DNA from: a virus | DNA: 64,000 nt | Direction: 5' to 3' (one strand) | Virus record (IMG/VR): IMGVR_UViG_3300026455_000008 | Coordinates: 1-64,000 of that record | In this document: positions 1-9,020 of the stretch, in pieces | Layout: every line of letters begins with the position of its first letter | Position numbering within the stretch: position 1 is the first letter of the stretch | The notes under the pieces: model-generated | What the model saw: only the letters and a program-made list of their open reading frames with translations | Told to the model about the DNA's origin: nothing | The model's database searches: none | Translations under genes and position numbers: made by a program

Positions 1-944
1 GTCGGGGACAACCAAAATGGTCTTGGTCTTTTAAAGAGGGAAAGCTGAGGTTTGTCACCTTCCCACCTCATCTCGCAGAACATCTCATTTACTACGTGAG
101 CGCTATGTTCTGTGAGTATCTGCCACACACTGTGAACCCCAACAAGCGAGTTCGGATTCATGAATCCTGTAGCCTCAACTTCGCTACTTTCGTATTGCTC
201 TTTATTGCTAGTAAAAGATATGCGACCAAATTTATAGTGAATATTATCGGCAAGATTGTAGCTAGGAATTGTCTTATCGACCTTGGCGGCAAGTGCGATC
301 GGCAAGACAAACTGGGAAAGCGGCGCCCATCTGTTCATATCTGGCACGCCAGGTTCTATTGGCTGTTGAGATCCCCAGGCGCGTATGATGGACTTTATCA
401 AAATGTTTGGAGAAAAAACCTGAGATACCGGGGTGGCTTTGTCAAACAGCTCTGAATTTGAGATTAATTTTATAACTTTATAAAATGCATCGTCGAGCGC
501 GTTAGTTATGTATGGATCAATATACAGCATCGACTCGAAGACCTGACCCCAGTCCTTACCTTCAAGCGTATATACGCTCCTTCTTGCGCCTGATGTCTGA
601 TCAACATCAATGTTCATCCTGACGCTGTCGATGCGGCCGATCATCTTGAGTGTTTTAGAGCTAGATTTGTAGATATCTTCCGGCTTCATGTAGTCCGGCG
701 ACATATGGATCTCGATCCAGCTGCCGGGGGAGATGGCTGCAACCCAATTTCGCGTTGGTGCAAGTTCCACCCTAAAAGATCCAGCAGGACTGGCTTTTGT
801 CTTAGTCGTAGATATGGACACTATTGATTTAGTCGCGACTATGATTTCATTCTGCTGTGTCGTTATATTAGCAGATCCACCTCGATCTACGTATGTGTAG
901 ATCAATATCGCTGCCGTCGGTGTTCTTGTTAATACTGGTGACAT
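1..944 (-). CDS. Baseplate hub-like tail protein (partial, C-terminus off window)
   Basis: An open frame of about 314 codons starts at the ATG at 944-942 and runs off the left edge. It begins MSPVLTRTPTAAILIYTYVD and continues with beta-rich sequence without membrane segments (for example SPGSWIEIHMSPDYM, then KMIGRIDSVRM). The pattern 'surface/scale statement, then GRIDSV' is typical of hub proteins of contractile phage tails (gp27/late-control-D/XkdQ-like), which form the tube-to-spike adaptor. It lies directly downstream of the tape measure gene (24-nt gap), which is where a hub gene belongs. The family call is inference from residue pattern and position. Confidence 0.6.
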   Translation of the reverse strand, partial: MSPVLTRTPTAAILIYTYVDRGGSANITTQQNEIIVATKSIVSISTTKTKASPAGSFRVELAPTRNWVAAISPGSWIEIHMSPDYMKPEDIYKSSSKTLKMIGRIDSVRMNIDVDQTSGARRSVYTLEGKDWGQVFESMLYIDPYITNALDDAFYKVIKLISNSELFDKATPVSQVFSPNILIKSIIRAWGSQQPIEPGVPDMNRWAPLSQFVLPIALAAKVDKTIPSYNLADNIHYKFGRISFTSNKEQYESSEVEATGFMNPNSLVGVHSVWQILTEHSAHVVNEMFCEMRWEGDKPQLSLFKRPRPFWLSP

Positions 945-968
945 ATGCCTGCTGCGTCTTAATTATTT

Positions 969-3944
969 TTATTTAAATGGTACGCCGCGTTTTTTTTGAT
1001 CTTTACTCTCTGGCATTACCGCTGGAAGCGTACCTGGACTTCCAAGAGGAGTTACGGCCTTAACAAAGGCTTCTACCGCAGTTTTAAAGTCTCCCACGCT
1101 CTCGTCAAATATTCTAGTATCTAATTTGATATTAGTAGCTGCGGTCGTGGCGCGAATGGCGGCTTCGTTGGCGTCGGCACCAGTAGCAGCTTGAGATGCT
1201 ATATCAGCCATCTCCTGCATGCTGAATGGTGCTTGAGCTATTTGGCCTGCAACACTCGCTGCGCCTGCTCTTTGAGCTTTAGCAGCAGCACCCATTTCTC
1301 CGCCAGGGCGTTTTGGATCAAATCTGCCTGGTACTTTGCCACCGTGGCGTGTCATCTCTATTCCAGGTATGCCGCCTGGAAATTGGCCTGAATAATATAT
1401 TGCTTCTGTGCTTAATTGATCGTAACTTATCTTGCCCTCGCGGTAGTCAGAAAGCTCTTTAGCAACCTTAGGTGTCAACAATGCTGTGGAGTAATCCATA
1501 GCCTTGCCGTACAAAGCCGATTCAGCTGCGCCAACAGCTCCCGGTCCTTTATATCTAAGATCTTTTGTTAAGAATGTTGGAATCGCACCTGGCACAGCAG
1601 AAAGTGCTGCAATGACAGCTGGACTAACTTTTTCGCCAGCTTTCATACCTTCAAAATATTGACCTTTAAGAGAGGCGACGATTTCAGGCCTCATCTTTGC
1701 CATATCTATGGCTTCTAGCATGCCGATATTAGGATCGTTTGCTTTAATCCTGTTGAAATATTTTATTGTTTGAATGTCCTGACCAGCGCGCGCAGATAGT
1801 CCTTGAACTTTTTCAAATGCGCCTGAAACAAGTGCCTGTTTAAGCATCTCGTTCATCGGCGTTCCGCTTAGAGCATCCAACCCTCTCGTAAGGGAGCGCT
1901 GAGTTTCTAGTGCGGTAGAGACACCCATACCTGCCCCAGATCTAGATAGCATCTGAGTCATATTGAATAGGCCTTCTAAAGATTTAGCGTCATCGACGCC
2001 ACGGCGAACTGCGTTTGCCAATATCTCTTCGACTTCTTTTTGTCCGCCGCCGACGTTTGACATCTGGCCGACGCGCCGAATATAATCATCGGCGCTCATT
2101 ATACGAGCTTCTTGAAGTTGGGCACCGCGAGATACTATTCCCGCTCCTTGGTCTCTAGATCTGACAAACTGCGCACCAATCGTTCTTGCGCCCAAACCAA
2201 ACAGTGCTGCAGTTTGTTCTGGCATAAGGCCATAATCTGCTAGCTGAGGAGCAGCCTCTATAGCGCGGTTGTATACATCACCCGCTCTGCTGCCAGCTCC
2301 CATCATCGATCCGTATGCAGACATTCTAAAGTCATAAAGCGCTTTGTTTGCCGCATCAAGAGTCGCATAAGACGCGTCTTCGACTCTTCGCTGCAAACCC
2401 GTGGCTTGAAGCGATGTAGATGCCTCTGTGATGCCTTTTCCAAGTTCAATCGCACCCTGCCCAGCACTAAGAACATTGCTTGCCGCGGATCCGGCTAGAT
2501 TTCCGGCAATCATCTTGCCAATAGAGCCGCCTCTAGCGGCTAAAAAACCAGCAACACCCGCTTGACCAATGCCTACTGCGCCTTTTACACCAGCATCTAC
2601 AGCTGTTCCGATTACAGCTCTTTTCCCGTATGCCTGACCGGTTTCAATAGATCTTATATTCAGCTGCGTGTATAGACGACGCATAGCAGCAGTATCGCCG
2701 CGTGCTGCGCCGATTTGATCGAAGTAATCTTGGTTGGTCATTTCAGCAGCCTGGGCTCTAAGAGCTAGCTGCTGCATATCCGCGCCAACAAATCCATACT
2801 GCGCCAAACCTACAGCGGCACTAATGCTAGGACCGATAGATGAAGCGCCAGATATGAATTTGCCAAATCTACCGCCACCACCACCTGCGTCCTCTATCTC
2901 TCTGAATATCTTGTTCTGCTTGTCGTACGCTTCGCTTGTTTTTTCAAACTCTTTTCTAGTTGATGCCGTTACTTTTCCAGTTTTTTCTAGTTCTTCGCGC
3001 ATCTTGCCTAAACTAGATACAAATGCGTCTTCGGCAAGTTTAAGTCTCTGCGCGACTTCTTTAGAAGAACCATATTGACCTGAAGCGACACCTGCGCGTA
3101 TCTCTTCCATGCCGCGGCGTTCGCCTATGTAGTCTGCGATTCTTTCGCCACGACCAATGAGATTTTCTGCAACTTGCCTATTTTTGACCAGCTTTCTCTG
3201 CGCTTCCTCAAGAGCCAGCTCTTTAAACCTTTTATCCTGATACTCTTTATCTAATCTAAAGAATCTTTCTCTACCCTCGGGTGTCTGAATGTTTCCAGGG
3301 GTAGCAGCAGCAGCAAGCTCAATTCCTAATCTTTCCCTCGACCTAGAAGCCCGCTCAATTCCTTTAGGTAAGTTAGAAGGAAGACTGATCTCTGCGTATT
3401 TTTCTACTGTTGCGGCAAAAGCGGGATCGGACATCATCCCCCTTATGCCTACTCTAGGATGAGCTATTTGCGCTATAACATGCTGCTCAAATTGTCGACC
3501 TGCGACCGATCTTGATGATGCGCGCTTTTCTTCGTACTGCGCAGCTAAAGCATTGGCAGTTTTTTTAATTTGATCTTCATATTGAAGAAGTTGGCGATCA
3601 ATTACTCTACCAACCGAAGCTGGCGTCATTGGCAAACTAGTCGCCTGCGTCCTAGCTGCTTTTGCCTCCATGCCCGCGCTGATAAGCCATTTCTCTAGAC
3701 CCTCTACGGCGGGAGATTGCTTAGCCAGTGCTGAGCTTCTAACAACTCGATCATACTGCTGTTCAAGATCACTTATGGCTTTCTTAATTTTTTGCATCTC
3801 GACAGTTTCGAGATTGCCGCGCTGTTCAGAGAGCGCTAAATCACGAGATAGACCGCTCTTAGTCTGCCGAGCACCAATGCGGTCTAATGAGTTAGGCTTT
3901 TTATTCATTAATGGATCGTCGTTATTATCCTTAGCCATCCTCAA
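969..3944 (-). CDS. Tail tape measure protein
   Basis: 991 residues and the largest protein in the window. The N-terminal ~350 residues are charged and predicted coiled coil (many E/K/R/Q heptads). Residues ~370-520 are rich in Gly and Ala with short hydrophobic stretches (around VGIGQAGVAGFLAARGG), and the C-terminal half is Ala/Gly/Met-rich helix. This composition, with the position immediately after the overlapping chaperone genes, is the hallmark of tape measure proteins, which fix tail length. At ~1.5 angstrom per residue it would imply a tail near 150 nm. The start at 3944 overlaps the end of the chaperone fusion by 14 nt. No peptidase or lysozyme motif was seen inside it. Confidence 0.8.
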   Translation of the reverse strand: MRMAKDNNDDPLMNKKPNSLDRIGARQTKSGLSRDLALSEQRGNLETVEMQKIKKAISDLEQQYDRVVRSSALAKQSPAVEGLEKWLISAGMEAKAARTQATSLPMTPASVGRVIDRQLLQYEDQIKKTANALAAQYEEKRASSRSVAGRQFEQHVIAQIAHPRVGIRGMMSDPAFAATVEKYAEISLPSNLPKGIERASRSRERLGIELAAAATPGNIQTPEGRERFFRLDKEYQDKRFKELALEEAQRKLVKNRQVAENLIGRGERIADYIGERRGMEEIRAGVASGQYGSSKEVAQRLKLAEDAFVSSLGKMREELEKTGKVTASTRKEFEKTSEAYDKQNKIFREIEDAGGGGGRFGKFISGASSIGPSISAAVGLAQYGFVGADMQQLALRAQAAEMTNQDYFDQIGAARGDTAAMRRLYTQLNIRSIETGQAYGKRAVIGTAVDAGVKGAVGIGQAGVAGFLAARGGSIGKMIAGNLAGSAASNVLSAGQGAIELGKGITEASTSLQATGLQRRVEDASYATLDAANKALYDFRMSAYGSMMGAGSRAGDVYNRAIEAAPQLADYGLMPEQTAALFGLGARTIGAQFVRSRDQGAGIVSRGAQLQEARIMSADDYIRRVGQMSNVGGGQKEVEEILANAVRRGVDDAKSLEGLFNMTQMLSRSGAGMGVSTALETQRSLTRGLDALSGTPMNEMLKQALVSGAFEKVQGLSARAGQDIQTIKYFNRIKANDPNIGMLEAIDMAKMRPEIVASLKGQYFEGMKAGEKVSPAVIAALSAVPGAIPTFLTKDLRYKGPGAVGAAESALYGKAMDYSTALLTPKVAKELSDYREGKISYDQLSTEAIYYSGQFPGGIPGIEMTRHGGKVPGRFDPKRPGGEMGAAAKAQRAGAASVAGQIAQAPFSMQEMADIASQAATGADANEAAIRATTAATNIKLDTRIFDESVGDFKTAVEAFVKAVTPLGSPGTLPAVMPESKDQKKRGVPFK

Positions 3945-4760
3945 AATCCTCGCTTATATCTTCGCCAAAATCGTCGCCGTATACTTCTTTGGCCTGCCTA
4001 AGCTGCTCTTCCATCCACGCTTTATCTTGTTCGTTAGGCTGCCATTGGGCTGATTGAGATTTTGCAGCGATCTCTGCTTCTCTCTTCTCCTCTGCTTCTG
4101 CCCAAGCTAAAGCGGCGTCTTCTTTAGCTTTATCTATATTATCAGCTTCTTGCTCAATTTTTTCTTTAGCAGCCTTCTCGCGCTCGATATGCTCCCTGTA
4201 TTCATAGTAGAGCTCCTCCAGCGTATACTGTGCAAGCATCGGATCCTTAAGGGGTCTAGAATATGTCTTGCACCACCAAAATGACAAAAAGCGTAGTTGA
4301 GAGACTTCAGAGTTAAGTTCTTCTCTGGTGACTCTCTCTACGATAGCATCGATAGCATCAAAAGCCGACGTATAGTCGGCCTCTATTTTCCCAGTTCCCT
4401 CTGGGAGGCTTTAGCTTTTTCTTCTAATTCTTTTCGCCAGTTTAAGGACTCTTCTTCGACCTTGTCGAACAAGGTTACCAGCGCATCTTCGTCTTCGATG
4501 CTGATTCCGCGACCCTGCGTCCACCAGTTAGGACCGTCAACGATCTTAGTTCGCAGGGTGCTTAGCGCGATAGCCATGCCCATTAGCCCGTTGGTGGGGT
4601 TGGCCATGTCCGATATTAAGCGGCTTTTTTCAAGTTCGAGCTGGTACTTCTCTGCCACATTTAGTTTGCACTTTATAGTAAAAGTGCCCTCGTATGTGGT
4701 GCCGCTATCTTGACTAACGTATGAAAATGAAAAGGTTCTTTCTTTCTTTGGAAGATCCAT
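3931..4760 (-). CDS. Tail assembly chaperone, -1 frameshift fusion (gpGT-like)
   Basis: The second reading frame is open from about 4410 down to 3931 but has no ATG of its own near its beginning; the only internal start is a TTG at 4287. A -1 slip at 4392-4386 joins it to the first chaperone frame and gives a 276-residue fusion (125 + 151). The added part begins IEADYTSAFDAIDAIVERV, continues with a TYSRPLKDPMLAQYTLEELYY segment, and ends in a very acidic, Glu/Ala-rich coiled coil. Two frames linked this way between tube and tape measure are the lambda G/GT arrangement found in most long-tailed phages: the fusion loads tape measure protein onto the assembling tail. The C-terminus overlaps the tape measure start. 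Confidence 0.8.
4364..4392 (-). promoter_or_regulatory. -1 programmed ribosomal frameshift signal
   Basis: On the minus strand the end of the first chaperone frame reads CTG GGA AAA TAG. The heptamer G GGA AAA (4392-4386) fits X XXY YYZ exactly in the zero frame, and slipping back one base gives GGG AAA ATA, which enters the second frame. Five nucleotides further on, GCCGAC and GTCGGC (4380-4375 and 4369-4364) form a perfect 6-bp stem with a 5-nt loop. Heptamer, spacer and stem are the standard -1 frameshift geometry; lambda G-T uses the related GGGAAAG. Confidence 0.88.
4383..4760 (-). CDS. Tail assembly chaperone, unshifted product (gpG-like)
   Basis: 125 residues, ending in KASQRELGK just after the slippery heptamer. 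The N-terminus (MDLPKKERTFSFSYVSQDSG) has the beta-hairpin-like opening common in tail chaperones and the rest is mostly helical. No enzyme motif is seen. It is the abundant zero-frame partner of the fusion at 3931-4760 and is expected to bind the tape measure protein. Its start is preceded by AGGAG inside a small hairpin (4761-4781) and by a TATAAATA element, so this gene probably begins a late transcript of its own. Confidence 0.8.
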   Translation of the reverse strand: MDLPKKERTFSFSYVSQDSGTTYEGTFTIKCKLNVAEKYQLELEKSRLISDMANPTNGLMGMAIALSTLRTKIVDGPNWWTQGRGISIEDEDALVTLFDKVEEESLNWRKELEEKAKASQRELGK

Positions 4761-4790
4761 AAAGTCTCCTATTCAGACTTTATATTTATA
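4761..4790 (-). promoter_or_regulatory. T4-late-like promoter and RBS hairpin before chaperone gene
   Basis: Minus-strand TATAAATA lies at 4790-4783, identical to the T4 late-promoter -10 element. Directly after it AAAGTCT (4781-4775) pairs with AGACTTT (4767-4761) around a GAATAGG loop, and the ATG follows at once. The only Shine-Dalgarno sequence (AGGAG) is partly in the loop and partly in the stem, so the transcript may start with a translation-limiting hairpin. Confidence 0.55.
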
Positions 4791-4801
4791 CAGCGTATTT
4801 A

Positions 4802-5395
4802 TTAAAAACCCATTTTTTTCTTAGCGGCATCCCAGGCGCTTTTTTGTCCGGGCGAAGATTGCAACTGATCATCGGGGATTGGGCTAGGCGGATTCTCTGC
4901 TCTCCACCCAACAGCGGTCCAGGTAAGAACTACCGTAGACAATCTTTCAGCTGACACGTCGCCTTGTTGGCCTGTGACCATGGCCTTATTGGTTTGAAAC
5001 AGAATATTGTCCGTTGCTGCATCTCTAACGTCGATAGTTATATATTTACCTGTAAGAAATGTAGCAATATCAGTTTGCATCTTTCTAGCCACAGGAGAGT
5101 CGCCGGGTAATTGAAAAAGACCCAAAGTACCAGATACTGAGATCCTTTTGGGTGCGACCTCCCAAGGAAGCGGATCATCGATGGTGTAGATCTCTGTCGC
5201 CTCTGTTCTTGCGCTCCACGTGATCTGAAACGCAAAGCCAATTATATTTCCGTTGACTTTAAGTACGGCTCGTGCACCTGTCATGTACTTTGCCTGAGGT
5301 CGCAAAGTGAATACAGTGCCTAATTGACCAGCAATGTTTTTGCCGACCTGTGTATCGGTTAGGCCGTCGTTTCTGCCAAAACCTCTGCGTGCCAT
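4802..5395 (-). CDS. Tail tube-like structural protein, paralog 3
   Basis: 197 residues. The block GARAVLKVNGNIIGFAFQIT followed by ...ISVSGTLGLFQL aligns with the two upstream tube-like proteins (GANCKLKINGVTLAYATDLS ... VSGSFTVVRY), so it appears to share the tube-protein fold, although overall identity is low. The C-terminus (NPPSPIPDDQLQSSPG) is a flexible Pro/Ser-rich tail absent from the others. It lies last in a tandem of three and just before the chaperone and tape measure genes, so a tube-initiator or baseplate-proximal ring role is possible. No signal or membrane segment is seen. Confidence 0.6.
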   Translation of the reverse strand: MARRGFGRNDGLTDTQVGKNIAGQLGTVFTLRPQAKYMTGARAVLKVNGNIIGFAFQITWSARTEATEIYTIDDPLPWEVAPKRISVSGTLGLFQLPGDSPVARKMQTDIATFLTGKYITIDVRDAATDNILFQTNKAMVTGQQGDVSAERLSTVVLTWTAVGWRAENPPSPIPDDQLQSSPGQKSAWDAAKKKMGF

Positions 5396-5403
5396 AACCT
5401 ACC

Positions 5404-5997
5404 TCACGTACTGATGCTTGAAGCGTCGGCCAAGAAACTATCTTCATCTAGAAACTGAGCGATAAACTGGAATGTTTGCGTCATATTGGATCGCTTGCTA
5501 ATACTTGAATTCATAGATGTAATTCTAGCATTTCTCATTCTAGCGACACCAAGCGAATCACCATTTGGCATTTTTTGATATATTTCAATATCAAACGTCA
5601 CGCCGTCCTGAAAGCTTGCTGGATTTAGAGAGCGATCTGCTCGCCCATCTACACCGTTACCTAGGCCGCTGAGCAAAATGCCCCCAGCCCTATTGTCGCG
5701 TAGCGTAGTCCAACCACCAACGCCATTGCCTAAATTTGACACGTTGTTAGGGATACCAAGACCTAAATTTTCTAGTCTACTTTTTAAATCGTCTACGTAT
5801 CTAACAACCGTAAAAGATCCACTCACATCATAACTAAGCGGCTCAAAAGAATTAGTTTCATAACTACCAAGACTTCTCGCCCTGGCATGCGGTATGGACA
5901 CGTTGTAACTAAGATCAGTGGCGTAGGCCAATGTCACGCCATTTATTTTGAGCTTGCAATTAGCTCCAGTAACAAAGAATGGTGCGACATTGGCCAT
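5404..5997 (-). CDS. Tail tube-like structural protein, paralog 2
   Basis: 197 residues, opening MANVAPFFVTGANCKLKING and continuing ...LAYATDLSYNVSIPHARARSLGSYE, then DVSGSFTVVRYVDDL. It is clearly homologous to its neighbour at 6016-6555 along the whole length, with the same start, the same GSYE motif, the same VxGSFTxVRY motif and the same end (MTQTFQFIAQFLDEDSF). The sheath-proximal position fits the tail tube, the hexameric inner channel of contractile tails. Which paralog is the major tube protein cannot be decided here. Confidence 0.72.
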   Translation of the reverse strand: MANVAPFFVTGANCKLKINGVTLAYATDLSYNVSIPHARARSLGSYETNSFEPLSYDVSGSFTVVRYVDDLKSRLENLGLGIPNNVSNLGNGVGGWTTLRDNRAGGILLSGLGNGVDGRADRSLNPASFQDGVTFDIEIYQKMPNGDSLGVARMRNARITSMNSSISKRSNMTQTFQFIAQFLDEDSFLADASSIST

Positions 5998-6015
5998 GAT
6001 AAACCATCAAATTAA

Positions 6016-6555
6016 TTAGGTAAGATCTGTAATTGTGTTAGATGGACTTGCAGCGCCTGCAAACGACTCATCGCTGTATAGGATACCTACGAAGTCGTAG
6101 GACTCAGTCATAATTCCGCGCTTGTTGAGACCCGAAGATAATCGGGTAAGACGGCAATCGCTAATTTTTACTATCGAATCTACGCTTGACGCGGCGCCAT
6201 CGGTACCGACTTGTGCTGATTTTTGAAAAATTTCAAGATCAACGGTAGATGTGCTGAGCATTTTTCCTGGATTGAACGCGTCAGTTTGACCGCCACCAAA
6301 CCTACCTACTCCGTTTCCATCTTTAGCAGAGGCTGGTAAACCCGCATTTCCCTTTGCTGTATATCGAACGATCGTAAAAGATCCGCGCACGTTTACTGCT
6401 ATTGGTTCGTTGGTGATAACCTCATAACTACCCATCACCTCAACAGGAACCACGGACACATCTACTGAATAAGATACGTCGGTAGCATACGCGAGCGTTT
6501 TTCCACCAAACTTCAATTTTGCATTACTACCTGTGACTAAACCTGGTTTCGCCAT
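6016..6555 (-). CDS. Tail tube-like structural protein, paralog 1
   Basis: 179 residues: MAKPGLVTGSNAKLKFGGKT, then LAYATDVSYSVDVSVVPVEVMGSYEV and VRGSFTIVRYT, ending in TESYDFVGILYSDESF. The pattern is that of a phage tail tube (XkdM/gp19-like beta-barrel). It is the first tube gene after the sheath, separated from it by a strong terminator hairpin (6679-6709), and has a clean AGGAG before its ATG. The conventional sheath-then-tube order makes it the best candidate for the main tube protein. Confidence 0.72.
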   Translation of the reverse strand: MAKPGLVTGSNAKLKFGGKTLAYATDVSYSVDVSVVPVEVMGSYEVITNEPIAVNVRGSFTIVRYTAKGNAGLPASAKDGNGVGRFGGGQTDAFNPGKMLSTSTVDLEIFQKSAQVGTDGAASSVDSIVKISDCRLTRLSSGLNKRGIMTESYDFVGILYSDESFAGAASPSNTITDLT

Positions 6556-6678
6556 GTTACATCTCCTGGGACCCTAGAGCCCAAATACGTTAGGGTTGCA
6601 GTGCACTATGCGACCGCACCATCTAAATATACTATCACATCTGAGACTAGTGTTTAGCACAAGTATCTACATAGAGAA

Positions 6679-6709
6679 ATCCCCACTAGATTTGAAATCT
6701 AGTGGGGAT
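6679..6709 (-). terminator. Terminator after the sheath gene
   Basis: Two 14-nt arms, ATCCCCACTAGATT and AATCTAGTGGGGAT, form a perfect stem with a 3-nt TGA loop. On the minus strand the stem is followed by TTTCTCT. It begins about 20 nt after the sheath stop codon. It is the strongest simple hairpin in the structural module and should separate sheath and tube transcript levels. Confidence 0.75.
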
Positions 6710-6728
6710 ATTTAACTAGCTAAAATAA

Positions 6729-8903
6729 TTAGGCAGTTTGGCTAGCGCGTTGCAGGGTGATATCGTTCAGTACGAAGTCAATACCTTCAACAAGCTTAAT
6801 TGTCACAGAGATGTAGATCGTGTTACCCTCGATCCTGACGCTTAGGTTTTTAAAGCCCTGCGGAGCATCAGCGGTACTCACCGTCACGCCTTGCGCAAGG
6901 AACGTAGCGAGCACGGACTCAGCAGTTCCTTTAACCTCGTTAGCGATAAGCGTGTTTTTAACGCCGATGTAACGAAGTTCCATTGTGTTGCGGAAGTTGT
7001 ACGCAACAATATCAGCGGCGTATAGCACGTTAGCGCGGTTGTACACCCAGTTGTCGTCGATGCCGTAGGTCGTATTGTCGACTACTACTCGGAAACCACC
7101 AGTTCTCGGTGCTTCCAGGAAGGTGACGCCGGACTGAATAGCGTCATCGTACTGCGTATCTGGATCGAAGTCAACCACGATGTCTGCTTCTGGCGTGTTC
7201 ATGGATTGAGCAGTCTGGCGGATACCAGAGCAGTTCATAAACTTAAAAGTAAGCGGGAGACCGATTGGTGCGCCGCCGCGAGCGCCAGCCATCAAGCAGG
7301 ATAGTGCCCAGGGCTGGAACCACTTGATAACGCCTTGAGTGTTAGTCTGGCGGATATCTTGGATAACCATTTGGACTCGAGCATCTGCCATGTTGCCGAT
7401 CTTATCTTTACAGTCGCTGTAAGAAGCCTTGACAGACAAATATCCTTGGCGCTCACTCTTCTTCTTGGTGGTTTTCATCAAGCTCAGGTGGGTCTTAACC
7501 GCTTGATGAATGCCGTCGATAGTGTACGTGGAACCAGCATCAGTTAGACCATCAGCGATATCGGCGGTTGCGTTTCGTGAGAAAAGCGGCACGACAGAGT
7601 TGACGTGGAACTTCTCAAACTTAGATAGCGCGTTGACGACGTCGGTGGTTAAAGTTGCACCCTTAGAACCGCCGGCTAAGAGCGTCTCCGTTAGAGCTGC
7701 TGGCAAACCTTTTGAAGCTGCGTTTACCAGTTCTGCGACGTTGGATTGCTCAAACAGATCTTGAACCTCCATGGCGTCTTTTTTAAGACGTGCCGGTTTT
7801 CCACCAGTAGAGCTAAACGCGCCAACAGCTGACACCTGATCAAGAGCATCAAGGCCTAATTGGTTGTAAACTGGACTAGTTACGCTTGCACTCCACCCAG
7901 GATACAGAGAGATAGATTCTGCTAATTGCTTAATAGTTACGAAGGCAGCTTTATCAAACGTGTTGGATCCTGTTGAGTCAGTTAGAACAACTTGAGTTGC
8001 GGTAACAGCAACCGACGCGGAACTTGCACCACCAGTTGAGTCGCGACCGATCTCAAGGATCACATGACCGCCAACGGTATCTTCTTCAGCGATAAGGTCG
8101 CGTTTTTGGTTGATCGTGATGGTGCAGCTAGGCTCGGATGAAGCCGAATAAAGACCAGCAGTCAAACCAAGCTTAGCGAGATCGCCAGGGGTTGAATCTA
8201 CTAGTTCAAAAGAACGCCCCCATCCTTCTTGATACTGCGAAGGTGCAGCATCCATCTGGAGTTTAACTGCCGAGCCGGCAGCAGAAGCAGTTACGCCAGC
8301 AGGTAAAATGGTATTTAGCTCATCCACTAGATCGCCAAGAGTGCCATGATCAAGTGCAGTGGAGCTTAAAGTTATTACTGCAGCAGCGCCGCCATTCGTT
8401 CTGATTGAGAACGAAGCGTCGTCGAGCGCCACGCCAAATGCAGCAGGTGCAATACCAGTTTTAGCCGGCGCAGTCTCAGCGGCAGCCAAAACTTTCAAAG
8501 AAACCTGATTGCCACCGACGCCCCACTCTCTTGCGCGGGCGGTGCCGTACGAGCCAGCTAGAGCTAAACTAGCACGCGAGGACGCGTTGGTTTTATAAAC
8601 CCAAACTGTCTGGGCGCCATTTGCAATCGCGCCGTCAGATGCAGGAGCAAACAAAAAGTTAAGAGCATCCACGATTGGGCCAGACCGATATTTGTTGCGG
8701 GCTTCAATAAGGCGATCTGCCGTAAAGAAGTTGTCTGCGATATTGGTTTCAGCAGAGCCTGGAGCGCCAGCATCCGCTTCGCCAAAGATTGCAACCAGAC
8801 CAGCAGGCCCAAGCGGCACGTTACCAGAAAGATCGATAGTTGTTTTTGAGTACGCGCCGGGCTTGTAGATCGTAGCACCGTTGAATGATACGCTGATTGC
8901 CAT
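6729..8903 (-). CDS. Tail sheath protein
   Basis: 724 residues. The start (MAISVSFNGATIYKPGAYSK) and the following GPAGLVAIFGEADAGAPG are typical of contractile sheath N-termini. The middle is a variable Ala/Ser-rich beta region. The C-terminal third (MADARVQMVIQDIR, later GGFRVVVDNTTYG, then LYAADIVAYNFRNTMELRYIG) is the conserved sheath core that carries the inter-subunit arms. It is followed by a terminator and the tube genes, the standard myovirus order. It should polymerise around the tube and contract at infection. Confidence 0.92.
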   Translation of the reverse strand: MAISVSFNGATIYKPGAYSKTTIDLSGNVPLGPAGLVAIFGEADAGAPGSAETNIADNFFTADRLIEARNKYRSGPIVDALNFLFAPASDGAIANGAQTVWVYKTNASSRASLALAGSYGTARAREWGVGGNQVSLKVLAAAETAPAKTGIAPAAFGVALDDASFSIRTNGGAAAVITLSSTALDHGTLGDLVDELNTILPAGVTASAAGSAVKLQMDAAPSQYQEGWGRSFELVDSTPGDLAKLGLTAGLYSASSEPSCTITINQKRDLIAEEDTVGGHVILEIGRDSTGGASSASVAVTATQVVLTDSTGSNTFDKAAFVTIKQLAESISLYPGWSASVTSPVYNQLGLDALDQVSAVGAFSSTGGKPARLKKDAMEVQDLFEQSNVAELVNAASKGLPAALTETLLAGGSKGATLTTDVVNALSKFEKFHVNSVVPLFSRNATADIADGLTDAGSTYTIDGIHQAVKTHLSLMKTTKKKSERQGYLSVKASYSDCKDKIGNMADARVQMVIQDIRQTNTQGVIKWFQPWALSCLMAGARGGAPIGLPLTFKFMNCSGIRQTAQSMNTPEADIVVDFDPDTQYDDAIQSGVTFLEAPRTGGFRVVVDNTTYGIDDNWVYNRANVLYAADIVAYNFRNTMELRYIGVKNTLIANEVKGTAESVLATFLAQGVTVSTADAPQGFKNLSVRIEGNTIYISVTIKLVEGIDFVLNDITLQRASQTA

Positions 8904-9020
8904 GTGTTAGTCCTTCCTATATTATTGCTAGCTCTTTTAAGTCATTCTTTGCAAAGACTTTGGGTATCCGGACACTCCGCGCAGAACATATCCCATTTTA
9001 CCTTAGCATTGGGCCTTAAA

